A stretch of DNA of 64,000 nt, from NCBI GenBank assembly GCA_036787955.1, contig DAIQOI010000008.1:68410-132409 (forward strand). Reading direction: 5' to 3'. A program made the translations under genes and the position numbers. A model generated the notes under the pieces. It did no database searches. It was given only the letters and a program-made list of their open reading frames with translations, and was not told the origin of the DNA. This document shows, piece after piece, positions 51,926 to 59,416 of the stretch. Every line of letters starts with the position of its first letter. The first letter of the stretch is position 1. Origin of the DNA: UBA2336 sp036787955 (GTDB taxonomy: Bacteria > Bacteroidota > Bacteroidia > Cytophagales > Cyclobacteriaceae).

Positions 51926-52165
51926 TTATTTTTTAACGTTCTGCTCAAGATAAGAAATGGCCTGGCCCACTGTAGAAATATTTTCGGCCTGCTCATCGGG
52001 GATGGAGATGTTGAACTCCTTTTCAAACTCCATAATCAGCTCAACGGTATCCAGCGAATCAGCTCCCAAATCGTTGGTAAAGCTGGCTTCGGGCGTAACC
52101 TCAGATTCTTCCACACCGAGTTTATCGATGATAATCTGCTTTACTTTTTGTGCAATTTCAGACAT
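51926..52165 (-). CDS. acpP: Acyl carrier protein
   Basis: 79 residues, strongly acidic; the phosphopantetheine-attachment Ser is in the motif DLGADSLDTVEL (about 33-44). It carries growing fatty-acyl chains for FabF. First gene of the acpP-fabF-rnc-nadE-lgt run; a promoter with TTTG-N20-TTTCTTTG lies upstream at 52199-52230. Confidence 0.97.
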   Translation of the reverse strand: MSEIAQKVKQIIIDKLGVEESEVTPEASFTNDLGADSLDTVELIMEFEKEFNISIPDEQAENISTVGQAISYLEQNVKK

Positions 52166-52198
52166 GTTTTTGAATGTTTAAGGGATTTAAAAACTGTG

Positions 52199-52230
52199 CA
52201 AAGAAAAAGATTTCATGCAATATTGTCAAA
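52199..52230 (-). promoter_or_regulatory. Promoter of the acpP operon
   Basis: On the minus strand TTTG (52230-52227), 20 bases, then TTTCTTTG (52206-52199), close to the Bacteroidota consensus apart from T for A in the second base of the -7 box. The acpP ATG is 34 bases downstream. Confidence 0.5.
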
Positions 52231-52271
52231 CTTTGCAAAAAGGGCCTTCCGGCCTGCCTTACCGGTAACCC

Positions 52272-52694
52272 ATGAAGAAATCCAAACTTATCATTGACTA
52301 TGCCTATGATTTTGACCTGACCGGTATAACTACTCCGGCAAAGGGCTATAAGCTGGCATGGGCTATTAACCGGAAAACCGGATTTCACCTGGTGCGCATG
52401 CCCGATCTGGCCGTGGGCTTTAAACCGATGGTGGAAAAATATTTTATGTATTACGCTCACGAAACACGTCTCAATCGTTTGAAATTGTTCCGCAACAAGG
52501 CGCTTGACGAATCGGGTTCCCGTTTTCTGTTGGTGCCTGAATTTCCTCAGTTCGATTTTATACTTTTGACGCAGTCTGACGACCCGCAGTTTACCAATTT
52601 TGTTGCGGAACGTGTGCGTGCCCTTCCGTTTGTGGAGCTGGTGCAACCACTCGTTGTCGATCAGTTGAAATCGAAAGTAAACTTTGTGATGTAA
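52272..52694 (+). CDS. IPExxxVDY family protein
   Basis: 140 residues. The family-naming motif is present as VPEFPQFDF (about 88-96). These small proteins are specific to Bacteroidota and are often encoded beside pyruvate kinase; the function is unknown. No signal peptide or membrane helix. The pyk ATG lies five bases after its stop, so the two are co-transcribed. It starts divergently from acpP with a 106-base gap that holds the acpP promoter. Confidence 0.85.
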   Translation: MKKSKLIIDYAYDFDLTGITTPAKGYKLAWAINRKTGFHLVRMPDLAVGFKPMVEKYFMYYAHETRLNRLKLFRNKALDESGSRFLLVPEFPQFDFILLTQSDDPQFTNFVAERVRALPFVELVQPLVVDQLKSKVNFVM

Positions 52695-52699
52695 CCATC

Positions 52700-54133
52700 A
52701 TGCTGAAGGAAAAAGTATCCTACAACAAAACCAAGATTGTTGCCACGGTAGGGCCTGCCTCCAACTCGCCTGAAATGCTTCGTGCCCTGGTGAAGGAAGG
52801 TGTGGATGTCTTCCGCCTGAATTTTTCGCACGGCACCCATGCCGACCACCAGAAAGTAATTGATGCCGTTCGGCAAATAAACGATGAGCTGGGCACCACC
52901 GTAGCGCTTCTGCTTGATCTGCAGGGGCCTAAAATCCGTATTCAGGAGGTACAGCCCAATGTGGAGCTGGAGCGCGGCCAGTCTTTCACCATAACAACGC
53001 GCGAACTGGTGGGCAACCATGAAATTGTCAGCACCTCTTACAAAAACCTTCCCATTGACGTGAAGAAAGGCGATATGATACTGATCGATGACGGCAAGAT
53101 TGAATTAAAGGTAACCGAGGTGCGCGATGTGGATGTAATAACCGAAGTGGTACATGGTGGTCCGCTCAAATCGCGCAAGGGTATTAACCTGCCTTATACC
53201 CGGGTTACCGTACCTTCGCTTACCGAAAAGGACTTGAAGGATCTGGAGTTTGGCCTGAAAAATAAAGTTGAATGGGTGGCCTTATCGTTTGTGCGCAAAG
53301 CAGCCGACATCAATACGTTGCGCGATATCATTGACAGGCATCAATCGACCACGCGCATCGTAGCCAAGATTGAAAAGCCGGAAGCGCTGAGCAATATTGA
53401 TGAGATTATTGCCGCCACCGATGCGGTGATGGTGGCCCGGGGTGATCTGGGAGTGGAAATATGGCTGGAAGAAGTGCCCATGGTACAAAAGATGATTGTG
53501 GAAAAGTGCAACCGAGCCGCCAAGCCGGTAATTGTTGCCACACAGATGATGGAAAGCATGATAGAAAATCCACGGCCTACCCGTGCCGAAACCAATGATG
53601 TGGCCAATGCGGTGATGGATGGTGCCGATGCCGTTATGCTTTCGGCCGAAACCGCAGCCGGCAAATATCCCATTGAGGTAGTGCGCAGCATGGTGCGTAC
53701 GATCGCTTCGGTAGAAAAGCATGAAAGCCTGTATTACCGGTTCCGGCCCGTGGATCCCAAATCGCCCATTTATATTAATGACAGCCTGGTGCTGGCGGCC
53801 TGCAAGCTGGCCAAGGATGTAGGCGCCAAAGCCATTGTAGGCATGACTTCATCAGGCTATACGGCATTCAAGTCGGCATCGCACCGCCCCAACACCAACA
53901 TTTTTGTTTTTACAGGCAACAAGTGGCTGATTAATACCATCAACCTGGTGTGGGGTGCGCGGGCCTACCATTACGACAAACACAACTCAACCGATGAAAC
54001 CGTAGCCGATGTGGAAAAAATTCTGAAAGAGGAAGGACATGTTCAGCCGGGCGATATTTTTATTGTGCTGGCCAGCATGCCCATCCACGAAAGGCAGCGA
54101 ACAAACACCCTGCGCATTAACGTGGTGAAATAA
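52700..54133 (+). CDS. pyk: Pyruvate kinase
   Basis: Last step of glycolysis: phosphoenolpyruvate plus ADP to pyruvate plus ATP. 477 residues: N-terminal KIVATVGPASNSPEMLRAL, the active-site loop FRLNFSHGTHADH, Lys in WVALSFVRKA, MVARGDLGVEI and NRAAKPVIVATQMMESM, with the C-terminal regulatory domain (about 350-470). Co-transcribed with the IPExxxVDY gene. Its stop codon directly abuts that of the convergent NFACT gene. Confidence 0.97.
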   Translation: MLKEKVSYNKTKIVATVGPASNSPEMLRALVKEGVDVFRLNFSHGTHADHQKVIDAVRQINDELGTTVALLLDLQGPKIRIQEVQPNVELERGQSFTITTRELVGNHEIVSTSYKNLPIDVKKGDMILIDDGKIELKVTEVRDVDVITEVVHGGPLKSRKGINLPYTRVTVPSLTEKDLKDLEFGLKNKVEWVALSFVRKAADINTLRDIIDRHQSTTRIVAKIEKPEALSNIDEIIAATDAVMVARGDLGVEIWLEEVPMVQKMIVEKCNRAAKPVIVATQMMESMIENPRPTRAETNDVANAVMDGADAVMLSAETAAGKYPIEVVRSMVRTIASVEKHESLYYRFRPVDPKSPIYINDSLVLAACKLAKDVGAKAIVGMTSSGYTAFKSASHRPNTNIFVFTGNKWLINTINLVWGARAYHYDKHNSTDETVADVEKILKEEGHVQPGDIFIVLASMPIHERQRTNTLRINVVK

Positions 54134-55684
54134 CTATTCGGGTTGCGGGGTAACCAGTATGGTTCTTGATTTATCGGCTATAACCGATCCGGGTGCATCT
54201 CCTTTTCGTTTGCGCACATATTTGCGTTCCGTTACAATGACTGGGCACAACGACTCGGTTTTTCTTTTCGAATGCCAGGCCGCCAGTTGCGCGGCCCGCT
54301 CAATGACTTCTTTAGAAAAAGGTTTGCCGGGCTGATGCCGGATAATAACATGCGAGCCGGGCGCATCGCGCACGTGCAGCCACAGGTCGTTCTTATGGGC
54401 ATATCGAAGCGTGAGCTCATCGTTATCGCGTGCCGACCTGCCGATGCGAATAACGAAACCCTGGTACACCACCTCCTCATACGGCAGTCTCTCCCGGGCC
54501 TTATCTTTCATCCCGCTCAGCGCCAACTCATCTCTCAGCAACCGCAGCTGTTTCAGGTCCTTAACCTGCTGTAGCCGCTGCAAACTCATGGTAAGGCGTT
54601 TATGCCTTTCGGTAGCTGCATGAAGCTGCTCGTGCAACTTCCGGATTTCGATAATACGGTTGCGCGACTTGCGGTAATAGACCTCAGCATTTTTCTGCGC
54701 ACTGAGTTCCGGCTTTAATTTAATACGCACCGGATTGCCATGTATAAAATCGGGCAGCGTAACTTCCGTTGATCCAGCAGGCACCAGATGCAGGTTCGCC
54801 ATCAGCAGGTCAGCATACATTTTATAATTGTCTTCCCGCTGCAACTCAGTGAGTCTTTCATTCAGCTTGCCAATCAGCGATTCAGTCTGGCTCATAGCTT
54901 GTTCCAACCGCTGCCTCACTGATTCATATTCATGATGAAATGTGTGCCAGCTCATCCATGCACTAAAAAATGCGGTGAGTGCCTCTGTGGCACGATGAAA
55001 TGTTTCTGTTATGCCGGGCTCTTTCAGCAGTGAAAGCCGCAAACCTTGTTGATCGCTGATGAGGGTGAATTGGGGATGATTTAACTGATGCAACACATCC
55101 TGAAACATTTTCCATTTTTCCGGCAGGTCTTTTTGTTCAAAACCCTGGTTGGCAAGAAAAATCCACACCGGTTTGCCGAATGTTACAAAATAAGATTGCA
55201 GGTTTTGCAGATTTGCCGCAAAGGCTTCGTATGTATAATGGATGTCTTTGCGCAGTATATCAATGGTTAGCTGTGTATCGGCCAGAAGCTGATTTTTGAA
55301 TAGCAGGTTGGGCTTTCCGGGCTGTATCAAAACGATGTTGCTCCGGTTGCCATGCATTTTAAAAATGAGCTGCACACCCGATTCAAACTGAAAGTAAAAG
55401 CTTCGGTCGTTTTCAATAGTGCGTATTTCCTCAATTCGTTGTCCGACAAGCGGATTAAACAAATCAATGCTGTTTTTGCGGGCACGATGAAATTCGGTTG
55501 GAAATGAGATGCAGCTGAACACCGGCAACAAAAGCGCACGGATAAAAAAAGGTCCTTTGCTTGTTTCAATCTGCACCACCAGCTCATCCTTACTCTGACT
55601 GAAACAGGCACTCACTACCCCACCCTGAAGCACAGGCTGCAGTTCATTGACCAGCACTTTAAATAAAAAGTAGTTGTTGTGCAT
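54134..55684 (-). CDS. rqcH: NFACT family protein, RqcH-like (ribosome quality control)
   Basis: 516 residues: NFACT-N domain (about 1-130, with KMHGNRSNIVLI), a helix-hairpin-helix and long coiled-coil middle (about 240-290 and 340-400), and the C-terminal NFACT-R domain (about 405-500, with RSARDNDELTLRYAHKNDLWLHVRDAPGSHVII). In Bacillus, RqcH binds the large ribosomal subunit blocked by peptidyl-tRNA and adds alanine tails to the stalled chain. It is slightly shorter than the Bacillus protein (about 570). Functional identity is inferred from domain order. Convergent with pyk, stop codons adjacent. Confidence 0.88.
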   Translation of the reverse strand: MHNNYFLFKVLVNELQPVLQGGVVSACFSQSKDELVVQIETSKGPFFIRALLLPVFSCISFPTEFHRARKNSIDLFNPLVGQRIEEIRTIENDRSFYFQFESGVQLIFKMHGNRSNIVLIQPGKPNLLFKNQLLADTQLTIDILRKDIHYTYEAFAANLQNLQSYFVTFGKPVWIFLANQGFEQKDLPEKWKMFQDVLHQLNHPQFTLISDQQGLRLSLLKEPGITETFHRATEALTAFFSAWMSWHTFHHEYESVRQRLEQAMSQTESLIGKLNERLTELQREDNYKMYADLLMANLHLVPAGSTEVTLPDFIHGNPVRIKLKPELSAQKNAEVYYRKSRNRIIEIRKLHEQLHAATERHKRLTMSLQRLQQVKDLKQLRLLRDELALSGMKDKARERLPYEEVVYQGFVIRIGRSARDNDELTLRYAHKNDLWLHVRDAPGSHVIIRHQPGKPFSKEVIERAAQLAAWHSKRKTESLCPVIVTERKYVRKRKGDAPGSVIADKSRTILVTPQPE

Positions 55685-55716
55685 GCGCCCAGCCGGAAAA
55701 GTACAAATTCTGCTGG

Positions 55717-56478
55717 TTACAGGTTAATGTGCAGACCGTCCCACGCCAGTTCCATGTTGGGTGGTAATTCTTTTTCAACAGTGCGGTGCAGGCCCAGTTT
55801 ATGGCTGACGTGGGTAAAAAAGGTTTTGCGTGCACCGATTTGCTGCGCCACGGCAACGGCTTCTTCCAGGTTAAAATGCGAAATATGCGGTTCGCGCTGC
55901 AGGGCATTGAGCACCAGCACCTGCAGGCCTTTTAAGCGATCCATGGTTTCGCCGGGTATGTGGTTGGCATCGGTAATGTAGGCAAAGTTGCCTGTCCGAA
56001 ACCCAAGCACAGGCAGCTTATAATGAAGCACCGGGAGCGGAATAAAATCGGTATTGGCAATTGTAAAAGGCTCGGTTCCTACGGGGCGGAGCTCAATGCG
56101 CGGCAGGCCGGGGTAGTTATCAGGTCCGAATATGTAAGCGAAGTCCTGTTGCAGCTGATCGAGCGTGGCCTTGCTGCCATACACAGGCATGTGAATGTTT
56201 TGTTTGAAGTTGAACGCCCGCACATCGTCCAGGCCAGCAGTATGGTCGCGGTGAGCATGGGTAAACAATACCGCGTCCAGGTGCTGAATATTTTCGCGCA
56301 GTACCTGCTGGCGGAAATCGGGGCCGGTATCTATGATCACACTAAGGTTGTTGCTTTGAATGTAAATGGACGAGCGGAGGCGCTTGTCGCGGAAGTCAAC
56401 AGACGTGCAAACTTCGCACGTGCACCCGATAACGGGCACGCCCTGTGATGTGCCGGTGCCGAGGAAGGTGACGGTCAA
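55717..56478 (-). CDS. MBL-fold metallo-hydrolase, PhnP-like
   Basis: 253 residues. The metal-binding motif is THAHRDHTAGLDDVR (HxHxDH, about 73-87), followed by an Asp in YITDANHI and a His near the end (HVSHKL). The N-terminus FLGTGTSQGVPVIGCTCEVC carries a CxCxxC motif typical of the PhnP branch, which cleaves cyclic phosphodiesters; related proteins have other substrates. Starts at TTG (56478), since a stop codon lies directly upstream in frame. The small unknown gene is nine bases away. Confidence 0.82.
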   Translation of the reverse strand: MTVTFLGTGTSQGVPVIGCTCEVCTSVDFRDKRLRSSIYIQSNNLSVIIDTGPDFRQQVLRENIQHLDAVLFTHAHRDHTAGLDDVRAFNFKQNIHMPVYGSKATLDQLQQDFAYIFGPDNYPGLPRIELRPVGTEPFTIANTDFIPLPVLHYKLPVLGFRTGNFAYITDANHIPGETMDRLKGLQVLVLNALQREPHISHFNLEEAVAVAQQIGARKTFFTHVSHKLGLHRTVEKELPPNMELAWDGLHINL

Positions 56479-56487
56479 GGTTTATAT

Positions 56488-56757
56488 TCAGGATTTTGGC
56501 TCGGTTTGAAACAACTCTTCATACAGCCTGCGGCTCTTTTCCGAAAATCGCTCGGTATTCAGTTCTACTGACCTGAGGATTTCCAGTATGGCGTTGATTT
56601 TTCCTTCGGTGGTATAGAATTTATTGATCACGATAATCTTCTGTTCGCGCAGCAAACAATGACCGGATTTGAAATTGCCCTTTTCGTACCGCAGCGTATA
56701 GTCGGATTCGGCAATCATATCTTCCAGTTTGGTAAGAAAAGCAGTGGTGTATTTCAT
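56488..56757 (-). CDS. Small protein of unknown function
   Basis: 89 residues with no recognised motif, signal or membrane helix. Predicted strand-rich core (YTLRYEKGNFKSGHCLLREQKIIVINKF, about 20-47) and a C-terminal helix. A small protein of this shape is common upstream of MBL hydrolase genes in Bacteroidota as far as I recall; that is weak evidence. It lies nine bases before the MBL gene and is divergent from miaA. Confidence 0.6.
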   Translation of the reverse strand: MKYTTAFLTKLEDMIAESDYTLRYEKGNFKSGHCLLREQKIIVINKFYTTEGKINAILEILRSVELNTERFSEKSRRLYEELFQTEPKS

Positions 56758-56829
56758 GACGGCTTCTGTAATGGGTGCGAAGATAGGCGAATTTAATCAT
56801 GGACGATAACAGGTAAGGCCGGTTACTGG

Positions 56830-56837
56830 TACTTTTG
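56830..56837 (+). promoter_or_regulatory. -7-like box immediately before miaA
   Basis: TACTTTTG is an exact TAnnTTTG box only five bases before the GTG start of miaA. If used, the transcript would begin at or next to the start codon, giving a leaderless message. No TTTG is seen at the -33 distance. Confidence 0.4.
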
Positions 56838-56841
56838 TGGC

Positions 56842-57744
56842 GTGAAGCCTGCTGAAAAAAAACTTGTGGCAGTTACCGGGCCCACCGCCTCGGGTAAAAC
56901 GCGTGTAGCCATAACACTCGCTCAACATTTTCATACAGCTATCATATCGGCCGACTCGCGGCAGTGCTATAAAGAGCTGAATATTGGCGTGGCGCGTCCT
57001 TCGGTGAACGAACTGGAAGCCGTGGTTCATTATTTCATTGCCTCGCATTCCATCTTCCGGCCACTGGATGCCGCACAGTATGCCCGTGAAGCTCATGACC
57101 TGCTGCATGAGCTTTTTAAAAAACACGACACGGTAATTGTATGCGGGGGGTCGGGATTGTATCTGAAAGCCCTGCTGGAGGGATTTGATGAGATCCCCGA
57201 CATACCCGATGAAATCCGCACGCATATTCAGGAACAATACCGGCTGCATGGTATTGGCTGGCTTCAGCAACAACTGGCCCAACAGGACGCAGGTGCACTG
57301 CAACACCTTGATCCGCATAATCCGCAGCGCCTTATGCGTGCCCTTGAAGTGAAGTGGCACACCGGCAAATCCATCCGCGAATTTCAAAAAGGCAGCAAGA
57401 GGCAGTTGCCCTGGCAAATAATTAAAACAGGAATGGATTTACCACGGGCCGAACTTTACCAAAGAATAAACCAGCGCGTACTCAACATGGTAGAGGCAGG
57501 GCTTTTTGAAGAGGCAGAACAACTATATCCTTACCGCCATCTTACTCCCCTCCAAACGGTGGGGTATGAAGAGATATTCGGTTGCCTGGACGGAAGATAC
57601 AGCCGGGAAGAGGCAGTACGCCTTATCCAGCGCAACACCCGCCGGTATGCCAAGCGCCAGCTCACCTGGTTCAGACGCGACCCTAACATCCTATGGGTAC
57701 ATCCGGATGAATGCGGCAAGATGATAGAAGCAATTGAGCGTTAA
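56842..57744 (+). CDS. miaA: tRNA dimethylallyltransferase
   Basis: Adds dimethylallyl to A37 of tRNAs reading UNN codons, using the product of isopentenyl isomerase (the idi gene is in this window). 300 residues with the P-loop GPTASGKT (about 12-19), the substrate motif ISADSRQCYKELNIGVARPS and the C-terminal RYAKRQLTWFRRD. The GTG at 56842 is the only start before the P-loop with room for the domain. Confidence 0.93.
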   Translation: MKPAEKKLVAVTGPTASGKTRVAITLAQHFHTAIISADSRQCYKELNIGVARPSVNELEAVVHYFIASHSIFRPLDAAQYAREAHDLLHELFKKHDTVIVCGGSGLYLKALLEGFDEIPDIPDEIRTHIQEQYRLHGIGWLQQQLAQQDAGALQHLDPHNPQRLMRALEVKWHTGKSIREFQKGSKRQLPWQIIKTGMDLPRAELYQRINQRVLNMVEAGLFEEAEQLYPYRHLTPLQTVGYEEIFGCLDGRYSREEAVRLIQRNTRRYAKRQLTWFRRDPNILWVHPDECGKMIEAIER

Positions 57745-57828
57745 AAATTGACCTTGTGCGAGCTCAGGATATGCTTCACCCAACCATCGCCCCGATGCGG
57801 GCAGCTTCTGAATCCTGCAATTTTTAAC
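57740..57828. repeat. 11-base inverted repeat spanning the miaA 3' end
   Basis: GTTAAAAATTG (57740-57750) and CAATTTTTAAC (57818-57828) are perfect inverted repeats with 67 bases between. The left arm contains the miaA stop codon. It could form a large stem in the transcript or mark the ends of a short inserted element. Confidence 0.35.
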
Positions 57829-57896
57829 TAACGAAATTGTTCAAAAAAACTGAACTGAGCTCGAAACATGCAGTGCGTAGTTTCATTCAGAAGATC

Positions 57897-57925
57897 CTTT
57901 CATCGCACTTCCGGCATGATGAAAG
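57897..57925. repeat. Hairpin CTTTCATC / GATGAAAG
   Basis: Perfect 8-base inverted repeat with a 13-base loop, between miaA and the YwqK-like gene that runs toward it. It may act in transcript ends, but no T-run follows on either strand, so it is not called a terminator. Confidence 0.3.
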
Positions 57926-57951
57926 ATGCCATCCCGCTCCCGCACTCATAA

Positions 57952-58581
57952 TCAGCTTTTACCTCTGATCTTCATTCTTCTTCTTCCCTTTTCGGTAAAG
58001 CGATACCACGGATCAACCTGTTTTCCTTTATCGTAGTAACCTTCAAATTTTAACCGGCCGTCCTCATCGTAAAACTTCCACAAGCCATGCTCCTTTCCAT
58101 CCTGATAAAATCCTTCCTGCAAGAGATTGCCGTTTTTTCCGAAATATTTTACCTCTCCATGTGGCAATCCATCGCGGTAGCTGATGATGCGCTCCGTTTT
58201 CCCATCCGGATAAAAATAAACCCATGCGCCTTCATACCTGCTCTTATTGTACATGCCCTTGCGGTATAGGGTGCCGTCTTCAAAAAAATACCACGCCGAA
58301 TCGGTAAGCAAGCCACCCTGCCACATTTCAATAGCCCCGAGGGTGCCGTTGGGATGAAAATATTCGGCTTTGCCATGCAACAGGCCTTCGTGGTATATTA
58401 AGCGTGCGTTCAGCGTGCCATCAGGATAATAATGATACCACAAACCCTGTTGTTTCTGGTTTGCCATGACGCCTTTCGACTTGAGATTACCATTATCATA
58501 GTAACGGAAAACCGAATCCTGCGCCAAAACAACAAAGCCCTGTAATAAAAAAAGAAGCAACAGCTTTTGTTTATTTTCCAT
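57952..58581 (-). CDS. YwqK/MORN-repeat protein, secreted
   Basis: 209 residues starting at the ATG at 58581, just before a signal peptide (hydrophobic 6-20, cleavage after VVLAQ). The mature part has about six MORN_2/YwqK-like repeats of roughly 23 residues built around phrases such as YYPDGTLNAR, YFHPNGTLGA, FFEDGTLYRK and YFYPDGKTER. YwqK-type proteins are annotated as antitoxins in some databases, but this secreted version more likely binds membranes or proteins; no toxin gene is adjacent. Divergent from the PorV-like gene (28 bases). Confidence 0.85.
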   Translation of the reverse strand: MENKQKLLLLFLLQGFVVLAQDSVFRYYDNGNLKSKGVMANQKQQGLWYHYYPDGTLNARLIYHEGLLHGKAEYFHPNGTLGAIEMWQGGLLTDSAWYFFEDGTLYRKGMYNKSRYEGAWVYFYPDGKTERIISYRDGLPHGEVKYFGKNGNLLQEGFYQDGKEHGLWKFYDEDGRLKFEGYYDKGKQVDPWYRFTEKGRRRMKIRGKS

Positions 58582-58609
58582 TCGCTCTAAATTAACCAGA
58601 CCAAACCCC

Positions 58610-59416
58610 ATGAGCAAGATTTTTGTTCTGCTGTTCTTTTGTACCTGTTTTGCGCAGGCACAAAGTGTATTTACTGGTCTGGGTGCACGGGCCGAAGCGA
58701 TGGGTAATGCTGCCGCAGGCCTTGCCGATGGTTGGAGCATGTTTCACAACCCGGCTGGATTAGCCTGGTTACAACATCCTGCCGGCATATTTGCCTATTC
58801 ATCTGCGCCCCTGCTGGAAGGCGCCAATCGCCTGGGTGCTGCCGTGCTCATGCCGGCGTTGTTGGGCAGTGCAGGAGTATCAGTATTCCGGTTTGGAGAT
58901 GCTTTGTATAGTGAAAGCCTGGTTAGCGCAGCCTATGCCAACCGCCTGGGACTTGCCGGACTGGGTGCACGACTGAATTATCTGCAATATTGGGCCGAAG
59001 GCTTTGGTACGCGGGGTGTTGTTACACTCGACCTGGGCGGAGTAGCTGAACTGACACCACAGCTGCGTATCGGTGCTTGCATACAGAATATAAACCGGCC
59101 GGCACTGAACAGAGAAGGTGACCGGGCACCGGTAAAGATGCAAACCGGAATTGCCTTTTCACCCACTGACAAGCTGACCATCGTAACCGAATTATCTAAA
59201 GACCTGGAATATGCTACTACATGGAAAGCCGGACTTGAATATGCCCTTCATCAGCGTGTGTATGTGCGTACCGGCTTTAACATAAAACCCAATGCATCAT
59301 TTTTCGGAGCAGGATTTATCATCCGCAAAGTTCAGTTCGATTACAGTTTGCAGTACAATACCCACTTGCGGGTAATACACCAGGGCAGCATCGTTTATAA
59401 CCTGAAACAATCATGA
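58610..59416 (+). CDS. PorV/PorQ-like outer-membrane beta-barrel protein
   Basis: 268 residues with a signal peptide (1-18) and the family start VFTGLGARAEAMGNAAAGLADGWSMFHNPAGLAW (about 21-54) seen in PorV/FadL-like barrels. The strands continue to the end (QYNTHLRVIHQGSIVYNL). PorV and PorQ help the type IX secretion system handle cargo in Bacteroidota; which role this paralogue has is not known. Its stop overlaps the ATG of the HhH-barrel gene by four bases, so the two are made together. Confidence 0.82.
   Translation: MSKIFVLLFFCTCFAQAQSVFTGLGARAEAMGNAAAGLADGWSMFHNPAGLAWLQHPAGIFAYSSAPLLEGANRLGAAVLMPALLGSAGVSVFRFGDALYSESLVSAAYANRLGLAGLGARLNYLQYWAEGFGTRGVVTLDLGGVAELTPQLRIGACIQNINRPALNREGDRAPVKMQTGIAFSPTDKLTIVTELSKDLEYATTWKAGLEYALHQRVYVRTGFNIKPNASFFGAGFIIRKVQFDYSLQYNTHLRVIHQGSIVYNLKQS

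Noticed and set aside
57952..58581. YwqK-type antitoxin of a toxin-antitoxin system
   Set aside because: The protein is secreted (signal peptide) and no toxin gene is adjacent; MORN-like repeats explain the similarity.
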